The notes under the pieces are model-generated. The model ran no database searches and was not told the origin of the DNA. It was given only the letters and a program-made list of their open reading frames with translations. From Flavitalea plasmicola (GTDB taxonomy: Bacteria; Bacteroidota; Bacteroidia; Chitinophagales; Chitinophagaceae), in assembly GCF_030546645.1 (NCBI RefSeq), contig NZ_JAUOTO010000014.1:1-42562 (forward strand): a stretch of 42,562 nt of DNA, written 5' to 3'. Shown piece by piece: positions 8,171 to 16,642 of the stretch. Position 1 is the stretch's first letter. Every line of letters starts with the position of its first letter. Position numbers and translations under genes: made by a program.

Positions 8171-11100
8171 ATGGAGAATAAACAATTGATATTTTCAACA
8201 GGTGCCTATTACGGGCATGCGGAATTCTGGAAAGAGAGGATTGGCGCCCTTGATAATCCTTTTCGTCTTCAGATGCACGATCGTGCGCTGGCCAATGAAA
8301 AAGAATTCGCCCAGGTGGTTTTCAATATTCCCGAAACTTGCGGACGGATGATCGGTAAATATGCCGGAGGGCGCGCCCTCGAATCATTCCTCCTGCTGCT
8401 GAGCGGCTTCTATATCCTTTTTTCAAAGTACCAGGATGCGGCCGAAGTGGTTATCAATACGCCATTGATGGTAGACGGCAGTTCCGGCAAGATCTGGGAA
8501 AAGCAGGTGCCGCTGGTGCAAAGGATCGATATGGGACAATCCATAAGGGAGCTTATCTACGAGGTAAATGCGAATGTGGTGAAGTGTTATAAATACCAGA
8601 ACTACCCCCTTGACCTGTTAACCGAAATGTCCGCGATGAACACGGGCAGCCAGCTGTCAAATATCCTTGTATACCAGGATCAGCTGCACCATGAGCCGCA
8701 GGCGGATGACCTCAAAGCATATGACCTGGCGATCTGCGTGAACAAGGATGAAATAAACGGCTTTCCGCAGATCAGGGTCACCTATAATATCCACAGCTGC
8801 GATGGTGCTGTTATAAACAGCTTGGGAGAACATTTTAATCAGGTGCTTCTTCATTTCGAAAATCCCGATGCGGTGATCGGCGGCATTGCAATATTGCCTG
8901 AGGAGGAGAAGACGCTGTTGATGGAAGGATGGAATGATACATTTGTCGATTTCCCCCTGGATAGGACTGTAGTGGACATTTTTATACACCAGGCTGGATC
9001 GACCCCGGACGGGATCGCCATTTATTATGAAGATAAAAAGATAAGCTACCGGGAGTTGGATGAGCAAAGCACTTTACTGGCGGGACATATACGGGGTAAA
9101 TTTTCCCTTAAGACAGGAGATTTTGTCGGCGTCATGCTGGAGAAATCCGACCTTTCCGTCATTTGTCTGCTGGCTGTTCTTAAAGCAGGTGGTGTCTATG
9201 TCCCTATAGATCCGGGTTTTCCGGCGGAAAGGATCGATTTTATGACCAGGGATGCCGGTGTGAAGCTGGTATTGACGGATGCGGTGGCCATGCCCAGGCT
9301 TACGGGCTTCACCGGACATTTGTTTGTTCCTGAATTGGAATGGCCTCCGGTGGGTGAGGCCTCGTCAACGGCGCTTACATTGCCTGGCGCTGGCGATCCT
9401 GCGTACCTGATATATACATCCGGGTCTACCGGTACGCCAAAAGGGGTCCTGCTGGGTCACAGCGGTCTCGTGAATGTGGCGCTGGACCATGTCCGGGAGC
9501 TGAAAATAAATGAAAATGACAGGTACCTGCAGTTCATGTCCCTGTCCTTCGATGGCTCGCTGCTGGATATATTCACGACGCTGCTTTCCGGAGCTGCGCT
9601 GGTAATTCCTTCATCGGAGGTATTAAGCGACATCTGGCGTTTTCTTAGCTGCGTAGCGGATTATGGGGTTACCTTATTTACGATTACCCCCTCTTACCTT
9701 CATGCCCTCGATAAGGCAGCCATGCCTTCTGTACATACGATCATATCCGCGGGTGAAGCCGCAAAGCCGGATGACGCAATGTACTATGCCGCATTCAAGA
9801 ACTTTTACAACGGATATGGACCGTCAGAAATAACAGTGAATGCAACTTTATATAAAGTGCTGCCGGGGATGGAATACCTCCAGGTGCCGGTGGGCAGGGC
9901 CAGGGCCAACAAGAAGATATACATACTTGACAGGAACCTGCAGCTGAGGCCGATGGGTTTCATTGGCGAGATATGCATCGGGGGAGTCGGTCTGGCAAAA
10001 GGATATTTGAATGATGAAGCATTGACTAAAGAGAAGTTCAGGACTGCGCCCTGGGATGACAACAGCAGGATCTACCTGTCCGGTGACCTGGGGAGGTTCC
10101 TGCCTGACGGCGATATCCAGTTCCTTGGAAGGAAGGACCACCAGGTTAAGATCAATGGATACAGGATCGATCCGGGTGAGATCGAGAATTACCTGCACAA
10201 GCACGACCTCGTCAGGGAGGCCAGGGTAGTTGTTAAGCAAGAGGTGGAAAGTACGGAAAAGTCCCTTATCGCCTTCTTTACCAGGAACGGACCCGTCTCG
10301 GCGACATTTCCCGGCAGCGACGGCGGCGAGTCCACGGAAAACGTGCTTAAAGAATATTTATCGTCCTTTTTTCCAAGATATATGACACCGGCCTTCATCA
10401 GGGAGGTCAGGGAATTTCCCCTCACGTCCAATGGTAAAATCGACAACAATGCGCTGTTGAGGTCATTCGCTGAGGAAGGATCCGGGCTGAGAGCCACTAC
10501 ACAGCCCACTACAGCCACTGAAAGATTATTGGTCACTTACTGGACTGAAATTTTCGGAAAGGCAGGCATCGGCGCCGAAAGCGATTTCTTTATGCTGGGC
10601 GGCGATTCCATAAAGGCCATACAGATAGCAGCTAAAATGTCGGCGGCGGGCTTTAAAATGGATGTCAAACACATTTTCGATAAGCCTGTTCTCTCAGAAC
10701 TTGCACAGGTGATCATGCCCCTGACCCACGCAGTGGATCAATCTCCTGTTACAGGACGTGTGCTTATGCTGCCTAATCAGGAGGCGCTGCTGGCCGGCGG
10801 TAGGTTAAATCCACATCATTACAATCAATCGGTGATGATATTTTCTGCGGGGGGATTTGACGAGCAGGCGACGGCCACCGTATTCCGCAAATTACAGGAA
10901 CATCATGATGCCTTGAGAATAGTGGTCCATCCCGGTGCAGCAGGGCCTGAATTATTTAATAACGGCCTTGATCAACCATTGTCGATGGAACGAGTTGACC
11001 TTGATGCTACGGACGATGCGTTATCCTCTATAAAAGAGCATGCTAACCGTATACATCAAAGCATCGACCTGGAGAAGGGGCCGCTGATGAAGCTGGTGTT

Positions 11101-12136
11101 GTTCAAATCAGGAAAGGGCGACCGCCTGCTGATCGTCATACACCATCTCGTAGTGGACGCCGTATCGTGGCGTATCCTGCTGGAAGACATCAATACCTTG
11201 TACGATCAATACCATAAGGGGGAAGCGCTGAGGCTACCCCTCAAGACAGACTCGTTCCAGACATGGGCAGCCAGGCTTCATGCATATGCTGCGTCGGATG
11301 CGTGCATTTCGGAGAGACCCTACTGGCAGCGTGTGACAGACCGGTTCATTGCCGACCTCCCGGCGGATTTCCAGGGGGCGACCGACCTGGAATCGGATGC
11401 TGCGCTTGAAACATTCAGCCTGACACGGGAGGAGACCGAGGTGCTGCTGACACGAACAGGTAATGTCCTTCGTGCATCCATGCATGAGGCCCTGTTGACC
11501 TGCACGGCCATCGGGATGCGAAAGTGCTTCGGCCTGAAAGAGATCCTTGTTGGAATTGAAGGCCATGGAAGAGAAGACCTGTTCGACGATGTCACGCACG
11601 GCAGGACCGTAGGCTGGTTCACGGTGGAATACCCTTTTTTGCTTGAGATAGGAGAGGAAATCCGGCCGGAAAAGTTGGTGCATTCGGTGAAACAGCAATG
11701 GGACAGCCTACCTAAGAAAGGGATAGGTTATGGACTGCTTAAACACTTTTCTCACGCGGAAAAAGGCAAGGACCTGGTCCTGAAGAATAAACCTCATCTC
11801 GGCTATAATTACCTCGGCCAGTTCGACACGGACATACAAAGCGGACATTTTCATGTTTTACCGGATCCCACCGGTGAAGAACGGAGCGGCGACCAGGAAA
11901 GGTTGAGCGGGATCGATGTAAAGGGATTGGTAGCTACAGGGCAGCTGCATGTCACCATCTCTTATAACAGGACGAGGTTTGGGAACAGGACCATTATAAG
12001 TTTGAGGGATTCGATCATGGGCCTGCTGCAGGAGGTGGTTCGATGCTGTTCCGCAGCTGATCCCGACCGGATAGATATCGGGAGATTCACGTACAAGGAC
12101 ATTACCATGGAAGACATCGATTCAATTCTTAGCTGA
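8171..12136 (+). CDS. NRPS: orphan C-lobe (half-C)-A-T-E
   Basis: The 1321-residue protein starts with only the C-terminal half of a condensation domain (about 12-245, from AEFWKERI). The His-motif half is absent, and the upstream NRPS already ends in a full C domain. The A domain (about 260-775) is intact: TSGSTGTPKG, YGPSE, SGDL, GRKDHQVKI, NGK. Pocket code read by eye is DGLTIAGVNK. T278, I299 and A301 equivalents match Phe/Tyr-type codes, and Gly replaces Ala at 236 and 322, which would enlarge the pocket; an aromatic, possibly hydroxylated substrate is plausible but unproven. Carrier Ser813 (GGDSIKAIQ) is the form usually paired with epimerases. The epimerization domain (about 855-1310) has HHLVVDA at 991-997, EGHGRE and NYLGQFD. 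The product is therefore a D-residue. The acidic tail MEDIDSILS probably docks to the next protein. Confidence 0.93.
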   Translation: MENKQLIFSTGAYYGHAEFWKERIGALDNPFRLQMHDRALANEKEFAQVVFNIPETCGRMIGKYAGGRALESFLLLLSGFYILFSKYQDAAEVVINTPLMVDGSSGKIWEKQVPLVQRIDMGQSIRELIYEVNANVVKCYKYQNYPLDLLTEMSAMNTGSQLSNILVYQDQLHHEPQADDLKAYDLAICVNKDEINGFPQIRVTYNIHSCDGAVINSLGEHFNQVLLHFENPDAVIGGIAILPEEEKTLLMEGWNDTFVDFPLDRTVVDIFIHQAGSTPDGIAIYYEDKKISYRELDEQSTLLAGHIRGKFSLKTGDFVGVMLEKSDLSVICLLAVLKAGGVYVPIDPGFPAERIDFMTRDAGVKLVLTDAVAMPRLTGFTGHLFVPELEWPPVGEASSTALTLPGAGDPAYLIYTSGSTGTPKGVLLGHSGLVNVALDHVRELKINENDRYLQFMSLSFDGSLLDIFTTLLSGAALVIPSSEVLSDIWRFLSCVADYGVTLFTITPSYLHALDKAAMPSVHTIISAGEAAKPDDAMYYAAFKNFYNGYGPSEITVNATLYKVLPGMEYLQVPVGRARANKKIYILDRNLQLRPMGFIGEICIGGVGLAKGYLNDEALTKEKFRTAPWDDNSRIYLSGDLGRFLPDGDIQFLGRKDHQVKINGYRIDPGEIENYLHKHDLVREARVVVKQEVESTEKSLIAFFTRNGPVSATFPGSDGGESTENVLKEYLSSFFPRYMTPAFIREVREFPLTSNGKIDNNALLRSFAEEGSGLRATTQPTTATERLLVTYWTEIFGKAGIGAESDFFMLGGDSIKAIQIAAKMSAAGFKMDVKHIFDKPVLSELAQVIMPLTHAVDQSPVTGRVLMLPNQEALLAGGRLNPHHYNQSVMIFSAGGFDEQATATVFRKLQEHHDALRIVVHPGAAGPELFNNGLDQPLSMERVDLDATDDALSSIKEHANRIHQSIDLEKGPLMKLVLFKSGKGDRLLIVIHHLVVDAVSWRILLEDINTLYDQYHKGEALRLPLKTDSFQTWAARLHAYAASDACISERPYWQRVTDRFIADLPADFQGATDLESDAALETFSLTREETEVLLTRTGNVLRASMHEALLTCTAIGMRKCFGLKEILVGIEGHGREDLFDDVTHGRTVGWFTVEYPFLLEIGEEIRPEKLVHSVKQQWDSLPKKGIGYGLLKHFSHAEKGKDLVLKNKPHLGYNYLGQFDTDIQSGHFHVLPDPTGEERSGDQERLSGIDVKGLVATGQLHVTISYNRTRFGNRTIISLRDSIMGLLQEVVRCCSAADPDRIDIGRFTYKDITMEDIDSILS
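8204..8905 (+). other. Orphan condensation C-lobe at N-terminus
   Basis: This segment aligns with the second half of C domains: FWKERI, then a region resembling LLALLNxLLYxYTGQxDIVIGTP (here LLSGFYILFSKYQDAAEVVINTP), then NYPLDLL. It has no HHxxxDG half. The upstream NRPS has a complete C domain and the hydroxylase gene lies between them, so this is not a gene split by a frameshift. A similar half-C begins the gene at 31864. Confidence 0.75.
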
Positions 12137-12148
12137 TCGTACTATCGC

Positions 12149-15100
12149 ATGCTGACAAAAGACAATATACAGGATATATGCGCATTGGCCCCCATGCAGG
12201 AGGCAATGTTTCTTCAATTCATGCTGGACCACCGGCAGGATGCCTACTTCGAGCAGGTGTCCTTCCGGCAGAGAGGCGACCTGAACATCACTTGTGTCGA
12301 AAATGCCTTTAATAAGCTCTTTCAACGCTATGACATCCTGCGGAGTGTCTTTAAGCAAAAAGACATCGACCGCCCTCTGCAGATAATATTAAAGGAGAGG
12401 AAGCCCGATTTTTTCTTTTTAGATATCCGCCGCGAAACCGATAAGCATGAATACCTGCGGGTCTATAGGGCCAAAGATAAGTTGAAAGGGTTCGACATTG
12501 GAAAGGATGTACTGATGCGCATGGCCGTCATACAGCTGGAAGAAAAGGAATTCGAGATCATCTGGAGCTGGCATCATATCCTGCTCGATGCCTGGTGCAT
12601 CGGACTCCTGAAGGCGGAATTCGCCCAGATCTATTACAATGACCTTTTGGGAAAACAGGATGATCTTCCCGCCGTCACGCCGTATAAAGCCTATTTTGAA
12701 TGGCTTGGCAAACAGGACAGGCTTTCTGCGGAACTGTATTGGACGCAATACCTGAAGGACCTTCACGCGAGCACGCATGTCCCCAATGGGAGGCACGTGA
12801 ACGATGGAGCTTATAGCCCCGAAAGAGCGCAACTGTTGTTCGATGAAGCAATCTCCGGCGAGGTATACCGTCTCACTGCCGCCAGCAGGGTAACGATGAA
12901 TAATTTTATGCATGCCGTATGGGGCGTACTACTGGGTAAATACAACAACACCGGTGATGTCGTATTCGGATCCGTCGTTTCAGGCCGCCCTCCCGAGATC
13001 TATAACATCGACTCCATGGTGGGATTGTTCATCAATACTGTTCCCGCCCGGATGAAATACGATGACACCACTACTTTTTACGATCTCATGCGCAGCTTCC
13101 AGGAAAATAGCTACGCCAGCAGCAAACATGCCTATTTCCCATTGTCCAGGATCCTCGGATGCAGCGCATGGAAGAATAATTTATTCGATCATATTTTCCT
13201 GTTCCAGCACTTTCCGGCACAGAAAGGGGCACGCAACGGACAAAGAGAGGGCGATGTGTTGAACCTGGAGCAAACGGATGCTTTTCAAAGTTTTTTTTAT
13301 AATTTAAATGTCTTCGCCTTTGCAGAAGTCAAACTGTATGTAGAGATCAAGTTTAACAGGAATGTATATGAAGAAGCCTGGATCAGGAGGGTATTGAAGC
13401 ATTTCCGTAAGATAGTCCTGGATGTTGTCCGCAATCCGGCCATTCCCGTCGGAGACATCCAATTGATGGATGAGGAAGAAAAGGCCGAACTCCTGAAAGT
13501 GTCGGTTTCTCCCGATGTATTCCCTGTGGACACTCATTTTTTCAGGAATAGTTTTGAATGGCAGGCCCATCACCATCCCGACAGCATCGCCCTCGTAGAT
13601 GGAGAGCATGCATATACTTACCGGGAAGTCAATGAAAAGGCCAATGGACTAGCCCTTTATTTGAAAAAGCAATACAACGTCGTCCCTGGCAATGTCATAG
13701 CTGTCCTGGCGGAAAGGTCCGGGAGAACCATTATTGCTTTACTGGCCGTTGTCAAGCTGGGAGCAGCCTTCCTTCCCGTCGAGCCAGGCTATCCCGCGCA
13801 TAGGAAAAGCACGATCCTCCATGCGGGAAAGGTTGATCTGCTGCTGGCGGATTTTCACCTGCTGCAGGACATACAGGATGAATATTCCGGAAGCATTTTT
13901 TCACTGGACATTCAATTGACGGAGATCGGGCCCACTCCTGTGAACCCGCCCGCGGTGAATGACGGAGCCGATATGGCCTATATGCTTTTTACTTCCGGCT
14001 CTACGGGTGTACCCAAGGGTATCGCCATCACCTACGCCAGTTTTATGAATTATATCTGCTGGGCAAATAAATATTATTTTTCCAATAGCAAGGGTCATCA
14101 CTTCCCCTTTTATACACCCCTGTCCTTCGATCTTACGCTGACAAGCATTTTTACTACCCTGGCAAGGGGCGACCGGCTGTATATCTTTGGCGACGACGGC
14201 ATAGATCGCACCTTGCGGAAGATATTCGAGTCCAAAGAGATCAATTGTATCAAAATGACGCCTTCCCATGCCGCTGTTCTTAAATATGTTGAGCTGCTGC
14301 ATGGCAGCATGGCGACGATCATCATCGGCGGAGAAGCCCTGGACCACGACCATGTCAGCATATTGCGAAACATTGACAAGCATTCGCGCATCTTTAATGA
14401 ATATGGCCCTACCGAAGCCACCATTGGCTGCTCTGTCAAAGAGATCGGCGGACCGCAAGACAGGATCTCCATCGGCAACCCGATCGCCAATGCCCGCACT
14501 TATATCCTTGACGACGAAATGGAGCTTGTTCCCGAGGGGCTGCCCGGGGAGATCCATATTGGGGGGATCCCGCTGGCTGCCTGTTATGCAGGAGACCATG
14601 CCCTTACGGAACGATTATTTGTAAAGGATCCTTATAACACCGGAGGACGGCTGTACAAAACGGGAGACCTGGCAAAATGGTATGGAGGTGAAATGGAATT
14701 TTTGGGCAGGAAGGATGACCAGGTGAAGATCAGGGGACATCGATGCGAACCGGGCGAAATAAAAGAGGTATTGCTGCAGCGGCATGATATCACGGATGCT
14801 CATATCGCCGCCGCCAACGATCAGGCGGGGAGTACGATCCTGCTGGCCTTCGTTATAGCCGGACCGGAGGCAGACACTGGTGAGATCCTGCAATATCTTT
14901 CAAGCCGGCTGCCGGATCATTTGATCCCTGCGCGCCTGGTCCGCGTTGCCGCATTTCCCCTGACGGCGAATGGCAAGGTAGATCATCGCGCGCTCATGGA
15001 GGCAAGTGACCTCATAAGCGATAAAAAGGAAAGGATCGCGCCGCGCAATGCCATGGAACAGCAGCTGAGCGCTCTTTGGTCCGAAATATTGGGAGTGGAA

Positions 15101-16642
15101 GATGCCGGCATAAGAGACAATTTTTTTGTCGCCGGCGGCCATTCACTCAACGCTGTACAGCTTGTCTCCAGGATCCAGAAAGAAATGGGCGTCAGTCTCA
15201 GTCTGAAGGATCTCTTCGACGGACCTACCATTGAACAGCTGGCCTTATTGGTCGACGGCAGCGATGCACATGTATATGAAGGGATCTCTCCCTGCCCGGA
15301 GGTCGAATATTACGAATTGTCCCATCCCCAGAAAAGATTGTGGATACAGCATCAGCTGGATAAGGAAAATTGCGGGTACAACAATCTGGAAAGCTTCCCG
15401 GTCAGCGGTCTGGATGAGGCTGCTTTCGAAAAAGCATTCCAGCGGCTGATCGAAAGACATGAGGTCCTGCGCACCACCTTCCACATGGCTGGCGGCGAGC
15501 CTGGTCAGAAAATACACTCCTATGCCCCAGATCTGGTGACGGTGAGGTATTTCGGATCGGAGGAGCGGCCCCTGGACGTGTTGTCGCTCAGACTGGTGGC
15601 GCAGCAGGAAGTCCAGACGCCTTTTGACCTTTCCACGGGCCCGCTGATCAGGGCGGCAGTCGTCAGGGTGGGAGAGAATGAGCATATCTGCCTGGTGACT
15701 GTTCACCACATCATTTCCGACGGGTGGTCCACTGAGATCCTGTTGAATGAGTTCAGGGTCCTGTACAAGGCATTCAGGGAAAATGAGGAAGACCCGTTGC
15801 CGTCACTGAGGGTACAATACAAGGATTTTGCCTATTGGCAGAACCGGAAGATCTCGGCAACGGACCGCACATACTGGAATAAGGCGCTGCATGGTCCCAT
15901 CGGGCTTACCCGGCTTCCGTATGACTATGCCCGGCAGGAAGGACCCGATGCTGAGGGAGAGAGCTACTTTTTCCAGGTAGAAGGAGCATTGTATGAGCTG
16001 ATCAAAAGAAAGTCCCTCTCCTTCAACACTACCCTCTCCAATATTATCCTGGCTGTCTATTTCGTCCTTATCAAACAGCTGAGCGACCAGGATATAGTCC
16101 ATATAGGCATTGCACACGCCAACCGCGATCATCCTGATCTTGACGGGGTAGTCGGTTTTTTCGTGAATATATTGGTCATCAGGATCATGTTTGCAGATGA
16201 GTCCGGCTTTGACGATGTTTTACAACAGGTGAACGATACGCTGCCGCGGGCGTTTGCGCATGCACATTACCCCTTCGAGCTCCTGGTAGAGGAGAAAGCC
16301 AGAGGACGCCTCTTGCGAAAGACGCCCATCATAAATGTCAGTTATTCATTCCAGAATTTCAGGGACATTTATTTAGGGCCGGGACGGGCCATAAAGCCGG
16401 ACGCCACGGGAGACCCACGCAGGGGGGAAGTCCCGGGACCCGATGAGGAAACCAATGACATCCGGCTACCGGCTGCCACCACGGACCTGCACCTGATAGC
16501 TTCCGACAGGAACGACAGGATCCTGTTCAGATTCGAATTCAACAACAAAGCCTTTTCTAAAAACACGGTGAAGGGGCTGGCAGAGAGATATGTTCAGATC
16601 TGCAGGACACTTTTTGAGCACGATACAAAACAGCCAATATGA
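12149..16642 (+). CDS. NRPS: C(D-L type)-A(Asn)-T-C
   Basis: The 1497-residue protein begins with a short docking-like lead (NIQDICALAPMQEAM) typical of C domains that follow an epimerization domain. Its HHILLDA motif is at 142-148. The A domain (about 463-950) has TSGSTGVPKG, YGPTE and NGKVD; its code reads DLTKIGEIGK, close to the standard asparagine code (DLTKLGEVGK). Carrier Ser999 sits in GGHSL. A second C domain (about 1045-1480) has HHIISDG at 1186. It lies 12 nt after the E-ending upstream gene, which fits a donor D-peptidyl and acceptor L-Asn condensation. The terminal C supplies condensation for the next gene, which has none of its own. The last codons overlap the next gene by ATGA, suggesting translational coupling. 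Confidence 0.95.
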   Translation: MLTKDNIQDICALAPMQEAMFLQFMLDHRQDAYFEQVSFRQRGDLNITCVENAFNKLFQRYDILRSVFKQKDIDRPLQIILKERKPDFFFLDIRRETDKHEYLRVYRAKDKLKGFDIGKDVLMRMAVIQLEEKEFEIIWSWHHILLDAWCIGLLKAEFAQIYYNDLLGKQDDLPAVTPYKAYFEWLGKQDRLSAELYWTQYLKDLHASTHVPNGRHVNDGAYSPERAQLLFDEAISGEVYRLTAASRVTMNNFMHAVWGVLLGKYNNTGDVVFGSVVSGRPPEIYNIDSMVGLFINTVPARMKYDDTTTFYDLMRSFQENSYASSKHAYFPLSRILGCSAWKNNLFDHIFLFQHFPAQKGARNGQREGDVLNLEQTDAFQSFFYNLNVFAFAEVKLYVEIKFNRNVYEEAWIRRVLKHFRKIVLDVVRNPAIPVGDIQLMDEEEKAELLKVSVSPDVFPVDTHFFRNSFEWQAHHHPDSIALVDGEHAYTYREVNEKANGLALYLKKQYNVVPGNVIAVLAERSGRTIIALLAVVKLGAAFLPVEPGYPAHRKSTILHAGKVDLLLADFHLLQDIQDEYSGSIFSLDIQLTEIGPTPVNPPAVNDGADMAYMLFTSGSTGVPKGIAITYASFMNYICWANKYYFSNSKGHHFPFYTPLSFDLTLTSIFTTLARGDRLYIFGDDGIDRTLRKIFESKEINCIKMTPSHAAVLKYVELLHGSMATIIIGGEALDHDHVSILRNIDKHSRIFNEYGPTEATIGCSVKEIGGPQDRISIGNPIANARTYILDDEMELVPEGLPGEIHIGGIPLAACYAGDHALTERLFVKDPYNTGGRLYKTGDLAKWYGGEMEFLGRKDDQVKIRGHRCEPGEIKEVLLQRHDITDAHIAAANDQAGSTILLAFVIAGPEADTGEILQYLSSRLPDHLIPARLVRVAAFPLTANGKVDHRALMEASDLISDKKERIAPRNAMEQQLSALWSEILGVEDAGIRDNFFVAGGHSLNAVQLVSRIQKEMGVSLSLKDLFDGPTIEQLALLVDGSDAHVYEGISPCPEVEYYELSHPQKRLWIQHQLDKENCGYNNLESFPVSGLDEAAFEKAFQRLIERHEVLRTTFHMAGGEPGQKIHSYAPDLVTVRYFGSEERPLDVLSLRLVAQQEVQTPFDLSTGPLIRAAVVRVGENEHICLVTVHHIISDGWSTEILLNEFRVLYKAFRENEEDPLPSLRVQYKDFAYWQNRKISATDRTYWNKALHGPIGLTRLPYDYARQEGPDAEGESYFFQVEGALYELIKRKSLSFNTTLSNIILAVYFVLIKQLSDQDIVHIGIAHANRDHPDLDGVVGFFVNILVIRIMFADESGFDDVLQQVNDTLPRAFAHAHYPFELLVEEKARGRLLRKTPIINVSYSFQNFRDIYLGPGRAIKPDATGDPRRGEVPGPDEETNDIRLPAATTDLHLIASDRNDRILFRFEFNNKAFSKNTVKGLAERYVQICRTLFEHDTKQPI
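16639..16642 (+). other. ATGA stop-start overlap
   Basis: The stop codon TGA of the upstream NRPS (C-A-T-C) overlaps the ATG of the A-T gene. The downstream protein lacks a C domain and depends on the terminal C of the upstream one, so coupled translation would help keep the two subunits at equal levels. Confidence 0.85.

Noticed and set aside
7403..8203. Idea that the half-C at the start of gene 4 is the other part of a C domain broken by a frameshift
   Set aside because: The upstream NRPS already has a complete C domain and a whole hydroxylase gene lies between; the second half-C at 31876 likewise follows a complete C.
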